DNA of 64,000 nt. It comes from Butyrivibrio sp. NC3005. Lineage in GTDB: Bacteria > Bacillota > Clostridia > Lachnospirales > Lachnospiraceae. The notes below the pieces were generated by a model. The model did no database searches. It was not told the origin of the DNA and saw only the letters and a list, made by a program, of their open reading frames with translations. Below are positions 22,242-32,409 of this stretch, in pieces; the stretch's first letter is position 1; each line of letters begins with the position of its first letter. The position numbers and the translations under genes were made by a program. The stretch covers positions 1 to 64,000 of the forward strand of contig NZ_AUKC01000016.1 of NCBI RefSeq assembly GCF_000424545.1, given 5' to 3'.

Positions 22242-22869
22242 AAATTACTCCATTCTAAAACATCAATATAAATATAATAGAAACGTATCAAAAACGTATA
22301 GCAAATAACTAAACAAAATATTTGTTGTAAAAATTATTTAGCCATTCAAATCGTACATCTTGTAGAAAGACATCTTCATTCTTTACAAGAGTACATGAAT
22401 GCGCAAAAATCATTTTTGTAGCGTTTACTAATAAATTATTATTTGGTTAAACAATATATTTTAAAGCATAGCTTTGATTATACATTATTTATCGGAATGT
22501 TGAAAGGTGATAATATATTTTTTGCAAAATGAAGTTAGAAAAGAAATAAGGCAAGAAGAGAATAAAATAAGAAATGAAACAAAGTAAGAATTGAAATGGA
22601 GAAAGATATGAAATAGAGAAAGAAACAAGAAAGAAAATAAAGTAATAGGAAGTAAAAGCGAGATAATTTCAGTAGGTATAGAAAGGGGGATTCAGGCTGG
22701 ATAGGTTAATTATATAATGTTAATAAATTATTTATACTATAAATATAGTATTTGAGACGAAAAAGTGTAGAATGTTTAAATGTAAGGCAATAAAACAAAA
22801 AATAATAATCAATAAACTTGATTATTATTATCTAATTTAGTAATTCAGAAACTTTTTTTGATAAACCAC
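22242..22869. other. Gene-free AT-rich gap with a purine-rich tract
   Basis: No coding region is supported here. About 22520-22670 is almost pure A/G on the + strand with loose repeats of the kind GAAATAAGAA and GAGAAAGA. The rest is simple AT-rich sequence leading to the rpsJ promoter. Confidence 0.6.
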
Positions 22870-22898
22870 TTGCAAATAAACAAAAAAAGGAATAATAT
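22870..22898 (+). promoter_or_regulatory. Promoter of the S10-spc-alpha superoperon
   Basis: TTGCAA (22870-22875), 17 bases, TAATAT (22893-22898), placed just before the folded leader. Confidence 0.6.
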
Positions 22899-22904
22899 AG
22901 CAAA

Positions 22905-23175
22905 TGCTGTGACATGATAGCGATGAAGCGTGAGGTTGCCACATAATCCAGTGATGTGGGTTTTCCGCGGAGCGAATGTCCTGAGGCTTAATTTTTAAGC
23001 CACACAATCATGACGACAAGTCACTGTACAAGCAAATGATGTCTGTTACAAATCCAAATGGATTGATGGACAGAAACGACGTGAAAGTGAAAATCTGGTT
23101 TATTTTGATGATGGACCAGGACACACACGGGAGAGTGTACAGTCACCGCTTGTCGTACTTATCAAAAAGTGCGAA
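22905..23175 (+). promoter_or_regulatory. Large folded leader RNA of rpsJ
   Basis: About 270 bases with strong long-range pairing. ACGACAAG (23013-23020) pairs with CTTGTCGT (23149-23156) and, two bases inside, ACTGTACA (23023-23030) pairs with TGTACAGT (23136-23143). CATGAT (22913-22918) pairs with ATCATG (23007-23012), directly stacked on the first helix. Local hairpins: CCACAT/ATGTGG, GGCTTAA/TTAAGCC and TCTGT/ACAGA. A competing hairpin TCGTACTT/AAGTGCGA (23153-23175, one G-U) uses part of the long-range strand and ends at the SD. The S10 operon is L4-regulated in E. coli; the ligand here is unknown. Confidence 0.75.
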
Positions 23176-23193
23176 AAGGAGGCGACTTTTTTT

Positions 23194-23505
23194 ATGGCAA
23201 ATCAGGTAATGAGAATCACACTTAAGGCATATGATCATCAGTTGGTTGATGCATCTGCTAAGAAGATTATCGAAACAGTCAAGAAGAACGGATCTCAGGT
23301 TAGTGGACCTGTACCGCTTCCAACAAAGAAGGAAGTTGTTACAATTCTTAGAGCCGTACATAAGTACAAGGATTCTAGAGAACAGTTCGAACAGAGAACA
23401 CATAAGAGATTGATCGATATCATCACCCCTACACCTAAGACAGTCGATGCATTGCAGAGACTTGAAATGCCTGCAGGTGTTTACATTAACATTAAGATGA
23501 AATAA
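23194..23505 (+). CDS. rpsJ: 30S ribosomal protein S10
   Basis: S10/NusE (103 residues), a 30S head protein and partner of NusB/NusG in antitermination. Reads [19 protein letters not shown] and ends [15 protein letters not shown]. The SD AAGGAGG is followed by a T-rich spacer. First gene of the superoperon. Confidence 0.98.
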   Translation: MANQVMRITLKAYDHQLVDASAKKIIETVKKNGSQVSGPVPLPTKKEVVTILRAVHKYKDSREQFEQRTHKRLIDIITPTPKTVDALQRLEMPAGVYINIKMK

Positions 23506-23652
23506 TCATCACGAAACATTAAATTCACCTCTACTAGTATGATGCAAGGCGCATGATGCCGCGACACTGGAAATTATCATCATTATGGATAATGAAACGA
23601 CATTGCGATCGTAACACGCATCCGCTGTAGATGAATAAAGGAGGTAATTTTC

Positions 23653-24321
23653 ATGAAGAAGGCTATTTTAGCTACTAAAGTCGGAATGACACAGATCTTC
23701 AAGGAAGACGGTTCCCTTGTTCCGGTAACTGTACTTCAGGCAGGACCTTGTGTTGTAACACAGGTTAAGACTGTTGAAAACGATGGCTACGAAGCTGTTC
23801 AGGTTGGCTTTGTAGATGCAAAGGAAAAGGTTTACATGGATGGCAGACTTAGACACACACATGGTGTTAATAAGCCTGAGGCTGGTCATTTCAAAAAGGC
23901 TGGCGTTACATCTAAGAAGTATGTAAGAGAGCTTAAGCTTGAGAACGCTACAGAGTATCAGCTTGGTGCTGAAATCAAAGCAGATATCTTTGAGAACGGC
24001 GATAGAATCGATGCTACAGCAATCACAAAGGGTAAAGGATTCCAGGGCGCTATTCGTAAGAATGGTCAGCATAGAGGACCTATGGCTCACGGTTCCAAGT
24101 TCCATCGTCATCAGGGTTCTAACGGTTCAAGTTCTGATCCTAGCCGTGTATTCAAGGGCAAAGGGATGCCTGGTCACATGGGTAGCGTAAGAGTTACAAT
24201 TCAGAATCTTGAGATTGTTAAGGTAGACGCTGAGAAGAATCTTATTCTTGTTAAGGGCGCTATCCCAGGACCTAAGAAGGGCCTTGTTACAATCAAAGAG
24301 ACAACGATCGTTGAGGCATAA
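23653..24321 (+). CDS. rplC: 50S ribosomal protein L3
   Basis: L3 (222 residues) with the [16 protein letters not shown] start and the peptidyl-transferase-reaching loop [17 protein letters not shown]. The 147-base gap after rpsJ is unusually long for this operon and contains a small hairpin (ATTATCAT/ATGGATAAT). Confidence 0.98.
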   Translation: MKKAILATKVGMTQIFKEDGSLVPVTVLQAGPCVVTQVKTVENDGYEAVQVGFVDAKEKVYMDGRLRHTHGVNKPEAGHFKKAGVTSKKYVRELKLENATEYQLGAEIKADIFENGDRIDATAITKGKGFQGAIRKNGQHRGPMAHGSKFHRHQGSNGSSSDPSRVFKGKGMPGHMGSVRVTIQNLEIVKVDAEKNLILVKGAIPGPKKGLVTIKETTIVEA

Positions 24322-24344
24322 CGAAGGAAAGGAGGAACATTCAG

Positions 24345-24968
24345 ATGGCTAATGTATCTGTTTTAAATATGGAAGGCAAAGAAGTTGGCACAATCGAATT
24401 AAGCGATGCTGTATTCGGTGTTGATGTTAACGAGAATCTGGTTCACCTTGCAGTTGTTCAGCATTTAGCTAACAAGCGTCAGGGAACACAGAAGGCAAAG
24501 ACACGTTCCGAAGTTTCTGGAGGCGGTAGAAAGCCTTGGAGACAGAAAGGAACAGGTCATGCAAGACAGGGTTCAACAAGATCTCCTCAGTGGACAGGTG
24601 GTGGTGTTGTATTTGCACCAGCTCCAAGAGATTATTCCTTCAAGATGAACAAGAAGGAGAAGCTTGCAGCTCTTAAGTCTGCTCTCACAGACAAGGTTCA
24701 GAATGGTAACCTTATCGTTGTTGATGAACTTAAGCTTGATGAGGTTAAGACAAAGAAGTTTGCAGAGGTTATGACTAACCTTAACGCAACACGCAAAGCT
24801 TTAGTTGTAATTCTTGATAATGATCAGAACGTAGTTCTTTCCGCAAGAAATTATGCAGAGGCTATGACAACTCAGGCAAATCTGTTGAATGTTTATGATA
24901 TTGTTAATGCAAGAACACTCGTTCTTACAAAAGACGCAGTGAACAAGATTGAGGAGGTATATGCATAA
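24345..24968 (+). CDS. rplD: 50S ribosomal protein L4
   Basis: L4 (207 residues), exit-tunnel protein. The tunnel loop [19 protein letters not shown] is intact. In E. coli it also represses the S10 operon. It overlaps rplW by one base (shared TAATG). Confidence 0.98.
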   Translation: MANVSVLNMEGKEVGTIELSDAVFGVDVNENLVHLAVVQHLANKRQGTQKAKTRSEVSGGGRKPWRQKGTGHARQGSTRSPQWTGGGVVFAPAPRDYSFKMNKKEKLAALKSALTDKVQNGNLIVVDELKLDEVKTKKFAEVMTNLNATRKALVVILDNDQNVVLSARNYAEAMTTQANLLNVYDIVNARTLVLTKDAVNKIEEVYA

Positions 24969-25258
24969 TGGCAGCACTTGAATATTATGATATTATCCTT
25001 AAGCCAGTTGTAACTGAGAAATCCATGAACATTATGGAAGGAAAGAAATACACATTTCTCGTAAATCCTGAAGCAAACAAGATTCAGATTAAAGAAGCTG
25101 TTGAGAAAATGTTCGAAGGCACAAAAGTTGCTAAGGTTAATACACTCAATGCTAAGGGAACAAAGAGAAGAAGAGGTATGACAGTAGGTTACACAGCTAA
25201 GACTAAAAAGGCTATTGTTACTCTTACAGCAGACAGCAAGGATATCGAGCTGTTCTAA
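24968..25258 (+). CDS. rplW: 50S ribosomal protein L23
   Basis: L23 (96 residues) at the tunnel exit, docking site for trigger factor and SRP. Contains [19 protein letters not shown] and [17 protein letters not shown]. It begins at the last base of rplD. Confidence 0.97.
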   Translation: MAALEYYDIILKPVVTEKSMNIMEGKKYTFLVNPEANKIQIKEAVEKMFEGTKVAKVNTLNAKGTKRRRGMTVGYTAKTKKAIVTLTADSKDIELF

Positions 25259-25281
25259 GGGCTTAATTTGAAAATAACTAT

Positions 25282-25370
25282 GCGTACAGGCTCTTCTAAG
25301 TCCTAGAGCCGAGGGAAAAATCCCTAGTATGCGATAAAGCTTATGAAGAGTCACAAGTGATTCTTCATAA
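25282..25370 (+). promoter_or_regulatory. Three-way-junction leader of rplB
   Basis: GCGTAC (25282-25287) pairs with GTATGC (25327-25332, one G-U) and encloses two hairpins: GGCTCT/AGAGCC (25289-25310) and AGGGA/TCCCT (25312-25325). A further 13-bp hairpin (25341-25353 with 25358-25370) follows just before the rplB SD. Nothing here resembles a terminator. Confidence 0.6.
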
Positions 25371-25389
25371 ATAAAGGAGAAAAATAATC

Positions 25390-26232
25390 ATGGGAATTAA
25401 GAAGTATGGTCCTTATACCCCATCCAGAAGAAATATGACTGGTTCTGATTTCGCTGAAATCACTAAGAAGACTCCAGAAAAGAGCCTCTTGGTTTCTAAG
25501 AACAGCATTGCTGGACGTAATAATCAGGGTAAGATTACAGTTAGACACAGAGGATGTGGAAATAGAAGAAAGTACAGAGTTATCGATTTCAAGAGATACA
25601 AAGATGATGTACCTGCAAAGGTTATCGGTATCGAGTACGATCCTAACCGTACAGCTAACATCGCTCTTATTTGCTATCAGGATGGTCAGAAAGCTTATAT
25701 CCTTGCTCCTGCAGGATTAACAGATGGAATGACTGTTATGAACGGTGTAAATGCTGAAATCCGTGTTGGTAACTGCTTACCATTATCTGCTATTCCAGTA
25801 GGTACTCAGGTTCACAATATCGAGCTTTATCCTGGAAAGGGTGGTCAGCTTGTTCGTTCAGCTGGTAACTCTGCTCAGTTGATGGCTAAGGGTGAGAAGT
25901 ATGCAACTCTTCGTCTTCCTTCAGGTGAAATGAGAATGGTTCCTATTGAGTGCCGTGCTACTATCGGAACAATCGGAAATATTGAGCATAACCTCATTAA
26001 TTATGGTAAGGCTGGACGTGTTCGTCATATGGGTATCCGTCCAACAGTTCGTGGTTCTGTTATGAACCCTAATGATCACCCACATGGTGGTGGAGAAGGT
26101 AAGGCACCTGTTGGTCGTCCTGGTCCTTGCACACCTTGGGGCAAGCCTGCTCTTGGATATAAGACTCGTAAGTCTAAGAAGGCTTCTAACAAGTTGATCA
26201 TCAGAAGAAGAAATGGTAAGGCTATCAAATAA
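25390..26232 (+). CDS. rplB: 50S ribosomal protein L2
   Basis: L2 (280 residues), needed for subunit joining and peptidyl transferase. Contains [38 protein letters not shown] with the functional histidine in [12 protein letters not shown]. Start ATG 25390 after AAAGGAG. Confidence 0.98.
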   Translation: MGIKKYGPYTPSRRNMTGSDFAEITKKTPEKSLLVSKNSIAGRNNQGKITVRHRGCGNRRKYRVIDFKRYKDDVPAKVIGIEYDPNRTANIALICYQDGQKAYILAPAGLTDGMTVMNGVNAEIRVGNCLPLSAIPVGTQVHNIELYPGKGGQLVRSAGNSAQLMAKGEKYATLRLPSGEMRMVPIECRATIGTIGNIEHNLINYGKAGRVRHMGIRPTVRGSVMNPNDHPHGGGEGKAPVGRPGPCTPWGKPALGYKTRKSKKASNKLIIRRRNGKAIK

Positions 26233-26247
26233 TTAAGGAGGAACATA

Positions 26248-26529
26248 ATGTCCAGATCATTAAAAAAGGGACCATTTGCTGATGCAAGTCTCTTAAAGAA
26301 AATAGATGCTATGAACGCAAACAATGACAAGCAGATCATCAAGACCTGGTCTCGTCGTTCCACGATTTTCCCGTCTTTCGTAGGACATACAATCGCTGTA
26401 CACGATGGTAGAAAGCATATTCCGGTATATGTTACTGAGGATATGGTAGGTCATAAGCTTGGTGAGTTCGTTCAGACAAGAACTTTCCGTGGCCATGCAG
26501 GCAATGAGAAGTCAACTGGAGCTAGATAA
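26248..26529 (+). CDS. rpsS: 30S ribosomal protein S19
   Basis: S19 (93 residues), head protein next to S13. [18 protein letters not shown] and [18 protein letters not shown] are typical. 15 bases after rplB. Confidence 0.97.
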   Translation: MSRSLKKGPFADASLLKKIDAMNANNDKQIIKTWSRRSTIFPSFVGHTIAVHDGRKHIPVYVTEDMVGHKLGEFVQTRTFRGHAGNEKSTGAR

Positions 26530-26553
26530 TAGCTGATCGAAAGGAGGTTCGTC

Positions 26554-26949
26554 ATGGCAGAAGAAAAGAAAAAGTCCAGATCTCAATATAAAGTTGAGAG
26601 AAATAAAACAAATAGAGAAACCAGACCGCATGCTAAGCTGACTAACGCTAGAATCCCGGTTCAGAAGGGTTGCTTCGTTATGGATGCTATCCGTGGTAAA
26701 GATGTAACAACAGCTCTTGCTATCTTACAGTTCAATCCAAGATATGCTTCCAGCGTTATCTATAAGCTTCTTGCATCCGCTATTGCAAATGCAGAATTCA
26801 AGGGAATGAATCGCGAGAATCTGTATATCGCAGAGTGCTATGCAAACAATGGCCCTATTATGAAGAGAATTCAGCCTCGTGCACAGGGCAGAGCTTACAG
26901 AATCAACAAGAGAATGAGCAATCTTAGCATCATTCTTGGTGAGAGATAA
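26554..26949 (+). CDS. rplV: 50S ribosomal protein L22
   Basis: L22 (131 residues), tunnel constriction protein. Carries a basic N-terminal extension of about 20 residues (EEKKKSRSQYKVERNKTNRE) before the usual AKLTNARIPVQKG. The beta-hairpin RIQPRAQGRAYRINKR is intact. Confidence 0.97.
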   Translation: MAEEKKKSRSQYKVERNKTNRETRPHAKLTNARIPVQKGCFVMDAIRGKDVTTALAILQFNPRYASSVIYKLLASAIANAEFKGMNRENLYIAECYANNGPIMKRIQPRAQGRAYRINKRMSNLSIILGER

Positions 26950-26968
26950 GAAAGGAGACTGAAATCAA

Positions 26969-27643
26969 ATGGGACAGAAAGTTAATCCGCATGGCATGAG
27001 AGTAGGCGTTATCGCTGACTGGAATTCCAGATGGTACGCTGAAAGTGGTGCATTTGCTGATAATCTTGTTGAAGATCATAAGATTAGAGAGTTTCTTAAA
27101 AAGAAACTTTATGCAGCTGGTGTTTCCAAGATCGAGATTGAAAGAGCATCTGATCGTGTTAAGGTTATCGTTTTCACAGCTAAGCCTGGTGTTGTAATAG
27201 GTAAGGGCGGCGCTGAGATCGAAGCTACAAAGAAAGAGCTTCAGAAGATAACAGATAAAAAGGTTATGATCGATATTAAAGAGATCAAGAGACCTGATAA
27301 GGATGCACAGCTTGTTGCTGAGAACATTGCACAGCAGCTTGAGAACCGTGTATCTTTCAGAAGAGCAATGAAGTCTTGTATGAGCAGATCAATGAAGAGC
27401 GGCGCGCTTGGTATTAAGGCATGCTGCGGCGGTCGTCTTGGTGGTGCTGATATCGCTCGTAAGGAGTTCTACAGCGAGGGTACAATCCCGCTTCAGACAC
27501 TTAGAGCAGACATTGATTATGGATTTGCGGAAGCTAATACAACCTATGGTAAGGTTGGTGTTAAGGTTTGGATTTATAAGGGAGAAGTTCTTCCTAACAA
27601 AGCAAACTCTGTTGACGCAGTCAAGGAAGGGAGCGATAAATAA
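26969..27643 (+). CDS. rpsC: 30S ribosomal protein S3
   Basis: S3 (224 residues), mRNA entry helicase protein. KH domain with [20 protein letters not shown] and the C-terminal [17 protein letters not shown]. Overlaps rplP by one base. Confidence 0.98.
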   Translation: MGQKVNPHGMRVGVIADWNSRWYAESGAFADNLVEDHKIREFLKKKLYAAGVSKIEIERASDRVKVIVFTAKPGVVIGKGGAEIEATKKELQKITDKKVMIDIKEIKRPDKDAQLVAENIAQQLENRVSFRRAMKSCMSRSMKSGALGIKACCGGRLGGADIARKEFYSEGTIPLQTLRADIDYGFAEANTTYGKVGVKVWIYKGEVLPNKANSVDAVKEGSDK

Positions 27644-28077
27644 TGTTAATGCCAAAGAGAGTGAAACATCGTAAACAGTTCCGTGGTTCTATGGCTCACA
27701 AGCTTAACCGCGGCACAACAATTAGTTACGGTGAGTTCGGAATTGTTGCTCTTGATCCTTGCTGGATCAAGTCAAACCAGATTGAAGCAGCCCGTGTTGC
27801 TATGACACGTTTCACAAAGCGTGGTGGTCAGGTTTGGATTAAAATTTTCCCTGATAAGCCGGTTACAATTAAGCCTCTCGGAACTCGAATGGGTTCTGGT
27901 AAAGGTGCTGTAGACGGTTGGGTTGCAGTTGTTAAGCCAGGTCGCGTAATGTTCGAGATCGGTGGAGTTGCCGAGGCAGATGCTAGGGAGGCTCTTCGTC
28001 TTGCTATGCACAAACTTCCGTGCCGTTGCAAGATTGTTTCCAAGGCAGATTTGGAAGGCGGTGTATCTAATGAGTAA
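27643..28077 (+). CDS. rplP: 50S ribosomal protein L16
   Basis: L16 (144 residues) near the A-site tRNA elbow. [17 protein letters not shown] start; [21 protein letters not shown] conserved. Its last codons overlap rpmC by 8 bases. Confidence 0.97.
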   Translation: MLMPKRVKHRKQFRGSMAHKLNRGTTISYGEFGIVALDPCWIKSNQIEAARVAMTRFTKRGGQVWIKIFPDKPVTIKPLGTRMGSGKGAVDGWVAVVKPGRVMFEIGGVAEADAREALRLAMHKLPCRCKIVSKADLEGGVSNE

Positions 28078-28285
28078 TGTAAGAAACGCATATGTACAGG
28101 AGCTTAAGAATAAGGACACAAAGGCTCTGCAGGAAGAGCTTGTTGCTGCCAAGAAAGAGCTTTTCAATCTGAGATTCCAGAAAGCTACCAATCAGCTGGA
28201 TAATACTGCAAGAATCACTACAGTTAGAAAGAATATTGCAAGAATCCAGACATTCATAACAGAGAAGTCCAAGGCAGCTGAATAA
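28070..28285 (+). CDS. rpmC: 50S ribosomal protein L29
   Basis: L29 (71 residues), a helical hairpin at the tunnel exit: [19 protein letters not shown], then [23 protein letters not shown] 28070 lies inside the end of rplP, suggesting coupled translation. Confidence 0.95.
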   Translation: MSNVRNAYVQELKNKDTKALQEELVAAKKELFNLRFQKATNQLDNTARITTVRKNIARIQTFITEKSKAAE

Positions 28286-28314
28286 TTCCGGTATCCGGGA
28301 AAGGAGAAACAATC

Positions 28315-28569
28315 GTGGAAAGAAATCTTAGAAAAACACGTGTTGGTAAAGTAACAAGCGATAAGATGGATAAAACCATCACTGTTTCCATTGAAGACCA
28401 TGTAAAACATCCGCTTTATAAGAAAATCGTAAAGAGAACTTATAAGCTTAAGGCACATGATGAAAACAACGAGTGCCATATCGGTGATACCGTTAAGGTT
28501 ATGGAGACAAGACCGCTCTCTAAAGATAAGAGATGGAGACTTGTTTCAATCATTGAGCGCGCAAAGTAA
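28315..28569 (+). CDS. rpsQ: 30S ribosomal protein S17
   Basis: S17 (84 residues), OB-fold. Starts with GTG at 28315 after [27 protein letters not shown] and [20 protein letters not shown] are diagnostic. Confidence 0.97.
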   Translation: MERNLRKTRVGKVTSDKMDKTITVSIEDHVKHPLYKKIVKRTYKLKAHDENNECHIGDTVKVMETRPLSKDKRWRLVSIIERAK

Positions 28570-28605
28570 TTTTGAAAGCTCACGTTTATTAGAAGGAGAA
28601 TTAGC

Positions 28606-28974
28606 ATGATTCAACAGGAAAGCAGACTTAAGGTCGCTGATAATACTGGTGCTAAAGAGCTTTTATGCATTCGTGTTATGGGTGGATCTACAAGAAGATA
28701 TGCAAGAATCGGCGACATAATAGTTGCGTCCGTTAAAGAAGCAACACCCGGTGGTGTTGTAAAGAAGGGTGACGTTGTTAAGGCTGTTGTCGTTCGTACT
28801 GTAAAGGAAACACGCCGTAAAGACGGTTCCTATATAAAGTTTGACGAGAATGCTGCAGTTGTTATCAACGACGAAGGCAACCCAAAGGGAACTCGTATTT
28901 TTGGACCGGTTGCAAGAGAACTTCGTGAGAAGAAATTCATGAAGATTTTGTCACTTGCTCCGGAAGTATTATAA
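28606..28974 (+). CDS. rplN: 50S ribosomal protein L14
   Basis: L14 (122 residues), part of an intersubunit bridge. [20 protein letters not shown] and [20 protein letters not shown] are conserved. Confidence 0.98.
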   Translation: MIQQESRLKVADNTGAKELLCIRVMGGSTRRYARIGDIIVASVKEATPGGVVKKGDVVKAVVVRTVKETRRKDGSYIKFDENAAVVINDEGNPKGTRIFGPVARELREKKFMKILSLAPEVL

Positions 28975-28987
28975 GGAGGAACCAATA

Positions 28988-29362
28988 ATGGCTACAAGAA
29001 TTAAAACAGGTGATACAGTTAGAGTAATTGCTGGTTCCTATAATTACAAAGGTAAAGAAGGAAAGGTTCTTTCAGTTGATGAGAAGAATCATCGTGTAGT
29101 TGTTGAAGGTATCAACAAGGTTAAGAAGCACGAGAAGCCTTCTATGCAGAACCAGAACGGCGGAATCGTTGAAGTTGAAGCTCCAATCGATATCTCAAAT
29201 GTAATGCTTGTCGTTGATGGTAAGACAACTCGAGTTGGTTATAAGTTCGAAGAAGGTGCTGATGGTAAGCTTGTAAAGAAGCGTTATGCTAAAGCTACTG
29301 GTAAAATCCTTGACGAAGTTAAGACTAGAAACAAGGGTAAACTCGACAAGCAGGATAAATAA
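28988..29362 (+). CDS. rplX: 50S ribosomal protein L24
   Basis: L24 (124 residues), an assembly initiator. KOW segment [20 protein letters not shown] and [18 protein letters not shown] are present. It is about 20 residues longer than the usual 100-105, owing to a Lys-rich C-terminal extension. The ATG at 28988 after AAGGAGG is preferred over an earlier in-frame start inside rplN. Confidence 0.96.
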   Translation: MATRIKTGDTVRVIAGSYNYKGKEGKVLSVDEKNHRVVVEGINKVKKHEKPSMQNQNGGIVEVEAPIDISNVMLVVDGKTTRVGYKFEEGADGKLVKKRYAKATGKILDEVKTRNKGKLDKQDK

Positions 29363-29379
29363 GGAAAGGAGGTATCATT

Positions 29380-29919
29380 GTGAGCAGATATAAAGATTTA
29401 TATAAAAACGAGATCGTGGATGCCATGACAAAGAAGTTCGGTTATAAGAACGTTATGGAAGTACCGAAGCTCGATAAGATTGTTGTTAATATGGCAGTCG
29501 GTGAGGCTAAGGAGAACGCAAAGGTTCTTGAGAATGCTGCTGGTGATATGGAAATTATCACTGGTCAGAAGCCTGTATTGACAAAGGCTAAGAAGTCAAT
29601 CGCTAACTTCAAAATCAGAGAGGGCCAGGCAATTGGTTGCAAGGTTACTCTTCGTGGTGAGAAGATGTATGACTTCTTGGATCGTCTTGTAAACTTGGCA
29701 TTGCCTCGTGTACGTGACTTCCGTGGTATTAATCCTAACTCTTTTGATGGCAGAGGTAACTATGCTCTTGGTCTTCGTGAGCAGCTGATCTTCCCTGAAA
29801 TCGAGTATGATAAAGTTGATAAGACCAGAGGTATGGATATAGTTTTCACAACTACAGCTAAGACAGACGAGGAAGCAAGAGAGCTTCTTAGACTGTTCAA
29901 CATGCCTTTTGCAAAGTAA
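29380..29919 (+). CDS. rplE: 50S ribosomal protein L5
   Basis: L5 (179 residues) binds 5S r[19 protein letters not shown] and [20 protein letters not shown] are typical. GTG start at 29380 after AAGGAGG. Confidence 0.98.
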   Translation: MSRYKDLYKNEIVDAMTKKFGYKNVMEVPKLDKIVVNMAVGEAKENAKVLENAAGDMEIITGQKPVLTKAKKSIANFKIREGQAIGCKVTLRGEKMYDFLDRLVNLALPRVRDFRGINPNSFDGRGNYALGLREQLIFPEIEYDKVDKTRGMDIVFTTTAKTDEEARELLRLFNMPFAK

Positions 29920-29941
29920 TTATTAGGAGGAAAGATTAAAC

Positions 29942-30127
29942 ATGGCTAAATTATCCATGAAGAGAAAGCAGCAGATGAAACCGAAGTTCTCTACAAGAGC
30001 TTATACTCGTTGTAAAATCTGCGGTCGTCCTCATTCAGTTCTTAGAAAGTACGGAATCTGCAGAATTTGCTTCCGTGAACTTGCTTACAAGGGCGAGATT
30101 CCTGGCGTAAGAAAAGCTAGCTGGTAA
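29942..30127 (+). CDS. rpsZ: 30S ribosomal protein S14 type Z
   Basis: The short, zinc-binding form of S14 (61 residues). Two CxxC pairs, CKIC and CRIC, hold the zinc. Followed by a GC-rich hairpin before rpsH. Confidence 0.97.
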   Translation: MAKLSMKRKQQMKPKFSTRAYTRCKICGRPHSVLRKYGICRICFRELAYKGEIPGVRKASW

Positions 30128-30138
30128 TTTAAAAATCG

Positions 30139-30187
30139 TTGCGGCTTCGTGTCTCTGCCCCTTTCGGTGGGCAGTAAGGCGAAGCAA
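30139..30187 (+). other. Stem-loop upstream of rpsH
   Basis: CTGCCC/GGGCAG (30155-30160 with 30169-30174) sits inside CTTCG/CGAAG (30145-30149 with 30180-30184), extended by TTG/CAA. No T run. S8 is the repressor of the spc operon in E. coli, so a site just before the S8 gene is suggestive. Confidence 0.55.
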
Positions 30188-30218
30188 TAATAAATAATAA
30201 TTAAGGAGAGTATTTAAA

Positions 30219-30620
30219 ATGGCAATGAATGATCCTATCGCAGATATGCTTACAAGAATTCGTAACGCTAACGCTGCAAAACATGACACTGTTGATGTTC
30301 CATCTTCTAAGATGAAGCTCGCTATCGCTAACATTCTTCTTGAAGAAGGTTATATCAAGAAGCTTGACGTTGTTGATAATAAAGGATTCAAAGATCTTCA
30401 CATTACTTTAAAGTATGGTGCTGATCGTAATGATAAAGTTATCACTGGTATCAAGAGAATCTCTAAGCCTGGTCTTCGTGTTTACGCTGGTAAGGAAGAT
30501 CTTCCTCGCGTACTTGGCGGTCTTGGAATAGCTATTATTTCAACAAACCACGGTGTTGTAACTGATAAAAAGGCAAGAGAGCTGCAGGTAGGTGGCGAAG
30601 TTCTTGCATTTGTATGGTAA
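30219..30620 (+). CDS. rpsH: 30S ribosomal protein S8
   Basis: S8 (133 residues), platform protein. [19 protein letters not shown] start and [20 protein letters not shown] end. Start ATG 30219 after AAGGAGAG. Confidence 0.97.
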   Translation: MAMNDPIADMLTRIRNANAAKHDTVDVPSSKMKLAIANILLEEGYIKKLDVVDNKGFKDLHITLKYGADRNDKVITGIKRISKPGLRVYAGKEDLPRVLGGLGIAIISTNHGVVTDKKARELQVGGEVLAFVW

Positions 30621-30635
30621 ATTGGAGGTACGGGC

Positions 30636-31175
30636 ATGTCACGAATCGGAAAAATGCCAATCGCAATTCCTGATGGAGTAACTATCAGTGTTGCAGAAAA
30701 TAACAAGGTGACTGTAAAAGGTCCTAAGGGAGAACTTTCAAGAGAGCTTCCTAAGGAAATGACAATTGAGCAGAAGGATGGCGAAGTTGTTATTTCAAGA
30801 CCTAATGATGATAAGAAGACAAGAGCTCTTCATGGTCTCACTAGAGCACTTCTTCATAACATGGTTGTAGGTGTACACGAAGGTTTCGAGAAGAAGCTTG
30901 AAGTTAACGGTGTAGGTTATAGAGCTGCTAAGAAGGGTAAAACACTCACACTTTCTCTTGGATATTCTCACCCGGTTGAGCTTGAGGATCCTGAAGGTCT
31001 TGAATCTGTTGTTGAAGGACAGATCATTACTGTTAAGGGTATTGACAAGGAAAAGGTTGGCCAGTACGCTGCTGTCATCAGAGAGAAGAGAAAGCCTGAA
31101 CCATATAAGGGTAAGGGTATTAAGTATGTTGATGAAGTCATCAAGCGTAAGGTTGGTAAGACCGGTAAGAAGTAA
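30636..31175 (+). CDS. rplF: 50S ribosomal protein L6
   Basis: L6 (179 residues), near the factor-binding centre. [15 protein letters not shown] and [20 protein letters not shown] are the family signatures. Confidence 0.98.
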   Translation: MSRIGKMPIAIPDGVTISVAENNKVTVKGPKGELSRELPKEMTIEQKDGEVVISRPNDDKKTRALHGLTRALLHNMVVGVHEGFEKKLEVNGVGYRAAKKGKTLTLSLGYSHPVELEDPEGLESVVEGQIITVKGIDKEKVGQYAAVIREKRKPEPYKGKGIKYVDEVIKRKVGKTGKK

Positions 31176-31194
31176 TAGATAAGGAGAGTGTAAA

Positions 31195-31563
31195 ATGGTT
31201 AGTAAAGAATCCAGACAGGAAATTCGTGTTAAGAAGCACCTGAAGGAACGTAAGCGCTATAGTGGCACTGCTGAGAGACCTAGAATGGCAGTGTTCAGAA
31301 GCAACAAGAATATCTATGTTCAGGTTATTGATGACGTAGCACAGACAACTCTTGTTTCTGCTTCTACTCTTGAAAAGGATATCAAAGCTGAGCTTAAGCA
31401 CACAGATGATGTAGAAGCTGCTGCATATGTTGGAGATGTAATTGCAAAGAGAGCCCTTGAAAAGGGAATCAAGACTGTTGTATTTGACAGAGCTGGTTAC
31501 ATCTACCAGGGTAAGGTTGCGGCTCTTGCCGATGCTGCCAGAAAAGCTGGCTTGGAATTCTAA
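31195..31563 (+). CDS. rplR: 50S ribosomal protein L18
   Basis: L18 (122 residues), binds 5S r[23 protein letters not shown] and [20 protein letters not shown] are typical. Confidence 0.98.
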   Translation: MVSKESRQEIRVKKHLKERKRYSGTAERPRMAVFRSNKNIYVQVIDDVAQTTLVSASTLEKDIKAELKHTDDVEAAAYVGDVIAKRALEKGIKTVVFDRAGYIYQGKVAALADAARKAGLEF

Positions 31564-31581
31564 GAGAGGAGAAGAAATTAA

Positions 31582-32091
31582 ATGAAACATACAATCGTTG
31601 ATGCAAGTCAGCTTGAGTTAACAGATAAAGTCGTTACCATCAAACGTGTTACCAAGGTTGTTAAGGGCGGACGTAACATGAAATTTGCAGCTCTTGTAGT
31701 TGTTGGTGATGGTAATGGTCATGTTGGTGCTGGTCTTGGTAAAGCTACAGAAATCCCAGATGCAATTCGTAAGGGTAAAGATGCAGCAATTAAGAACATG
31801 ATTACTGTTGCTCTTGATGAAAACAATAGTGTTACACATGACTTCGTTGGTAAGTTTGGTAGTGCTTCTGTTCTTTTGAAGAAGAGCCCAGAAGGTACTG
31901 GTATTATCGCAGGTGGTCCAGCTCGTTCTGTTTGCGAACTTGCAGGTATCAAGAACATCCGTACAAAGTCTATGGGTTCCAATAACAAGCAGAATGTTGT
32001 ATTTGCAACCCTGAGCGGACTTAGTCAGCTCAAGACACCTGAGGAAGTTGCTAAGATGCGCGGTAAATCAGTAGAAGATTTAAAGGCTTAA
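31582..32091 (+). CDS. rpsE: 30S ribosomal protein S5
   Basis: S5 (169 residues), decoding-fidelity protein. [40 protein letters not shown] and [15 protein letters not shown] are intact. Confidence 0.98.
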   Translation: MKHTIVDASQLELTDKVVTIKRVTKVVKGGRNMKFAALVVVGDGNGHVGAGLGKATEIPDAIRKGKDAAIKNMITVALDENNSVTHDFVGKFGSASVLLKKSPEGTGIIAGGPARSVCELAGIKNIRTKSMGSNNKQNVVFATLSGLSQLKTPEEVAKMRGKSVEDLKA

Positions 32092-32122
32092 GTTACAGCA
32101 ACTTATTGAAAGGAGTAAATCA

Positions 32123-32314
32123 ATGGCAACAAATGAAAAGAAACTCAAGATCACATTGGTTAAGTCCACAATCGGTGCTGTACCTAAGCAGGTAGCTACC
32201 GTAAAATCAATGGGATTTAAGAAGCTTAACAGTGTTGTTGTTCTTCCGGATAACTCTGCAACAAGAGGACAGATCCAGCAGATCAGACACCTTGTTAAGG
32301 TTGAAGAAGTTTAA
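32123..32314 (+). CDS. rpmD: 50S ribosomal protein L30
   Basis: L30 (63 residues). KITLVKSTIGAVPKQVATV and VVLPDNSATRGQIQQIRHLV are characteristic. Only a short gap separates it from rpsE. Confidence 0.96.
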   Translation: MATNEKKLKITLVKSTIGAVPKQVATVKSMGFKKLNSVVVLPDNSATRGQIQQIRHLVKVEEV

Positions 32315-32333
32315 TTTAAAAGCATAATTGCGA

Positions 32334-32372
32334 GCGAGCCGTGTCCACCTTACGCTGCGAGACACGGCTTGC
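32334..32372 (+). other. GC-rich stem-loop before rplO
   Basis: AGCCGTGTC (32337-32345) pairs exactly with GACACGGCT (32361-32369), extended outward by three more pairs, one of them G-U. No T run, so not a terminator. Function unknown. Confidence 0.6.
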
Positions 32373-32409
32373 GTTATAGTGATTTCGCAGCGGGAAATGA
32401 GGATGTAAA

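Noticed and set aside
22905-23190. tRNA or rRNA gene in the rpsJ upstream region
   Set aside because: No cloverleaf, no CCA or T-loop pattern; the pairing is that of a leader.
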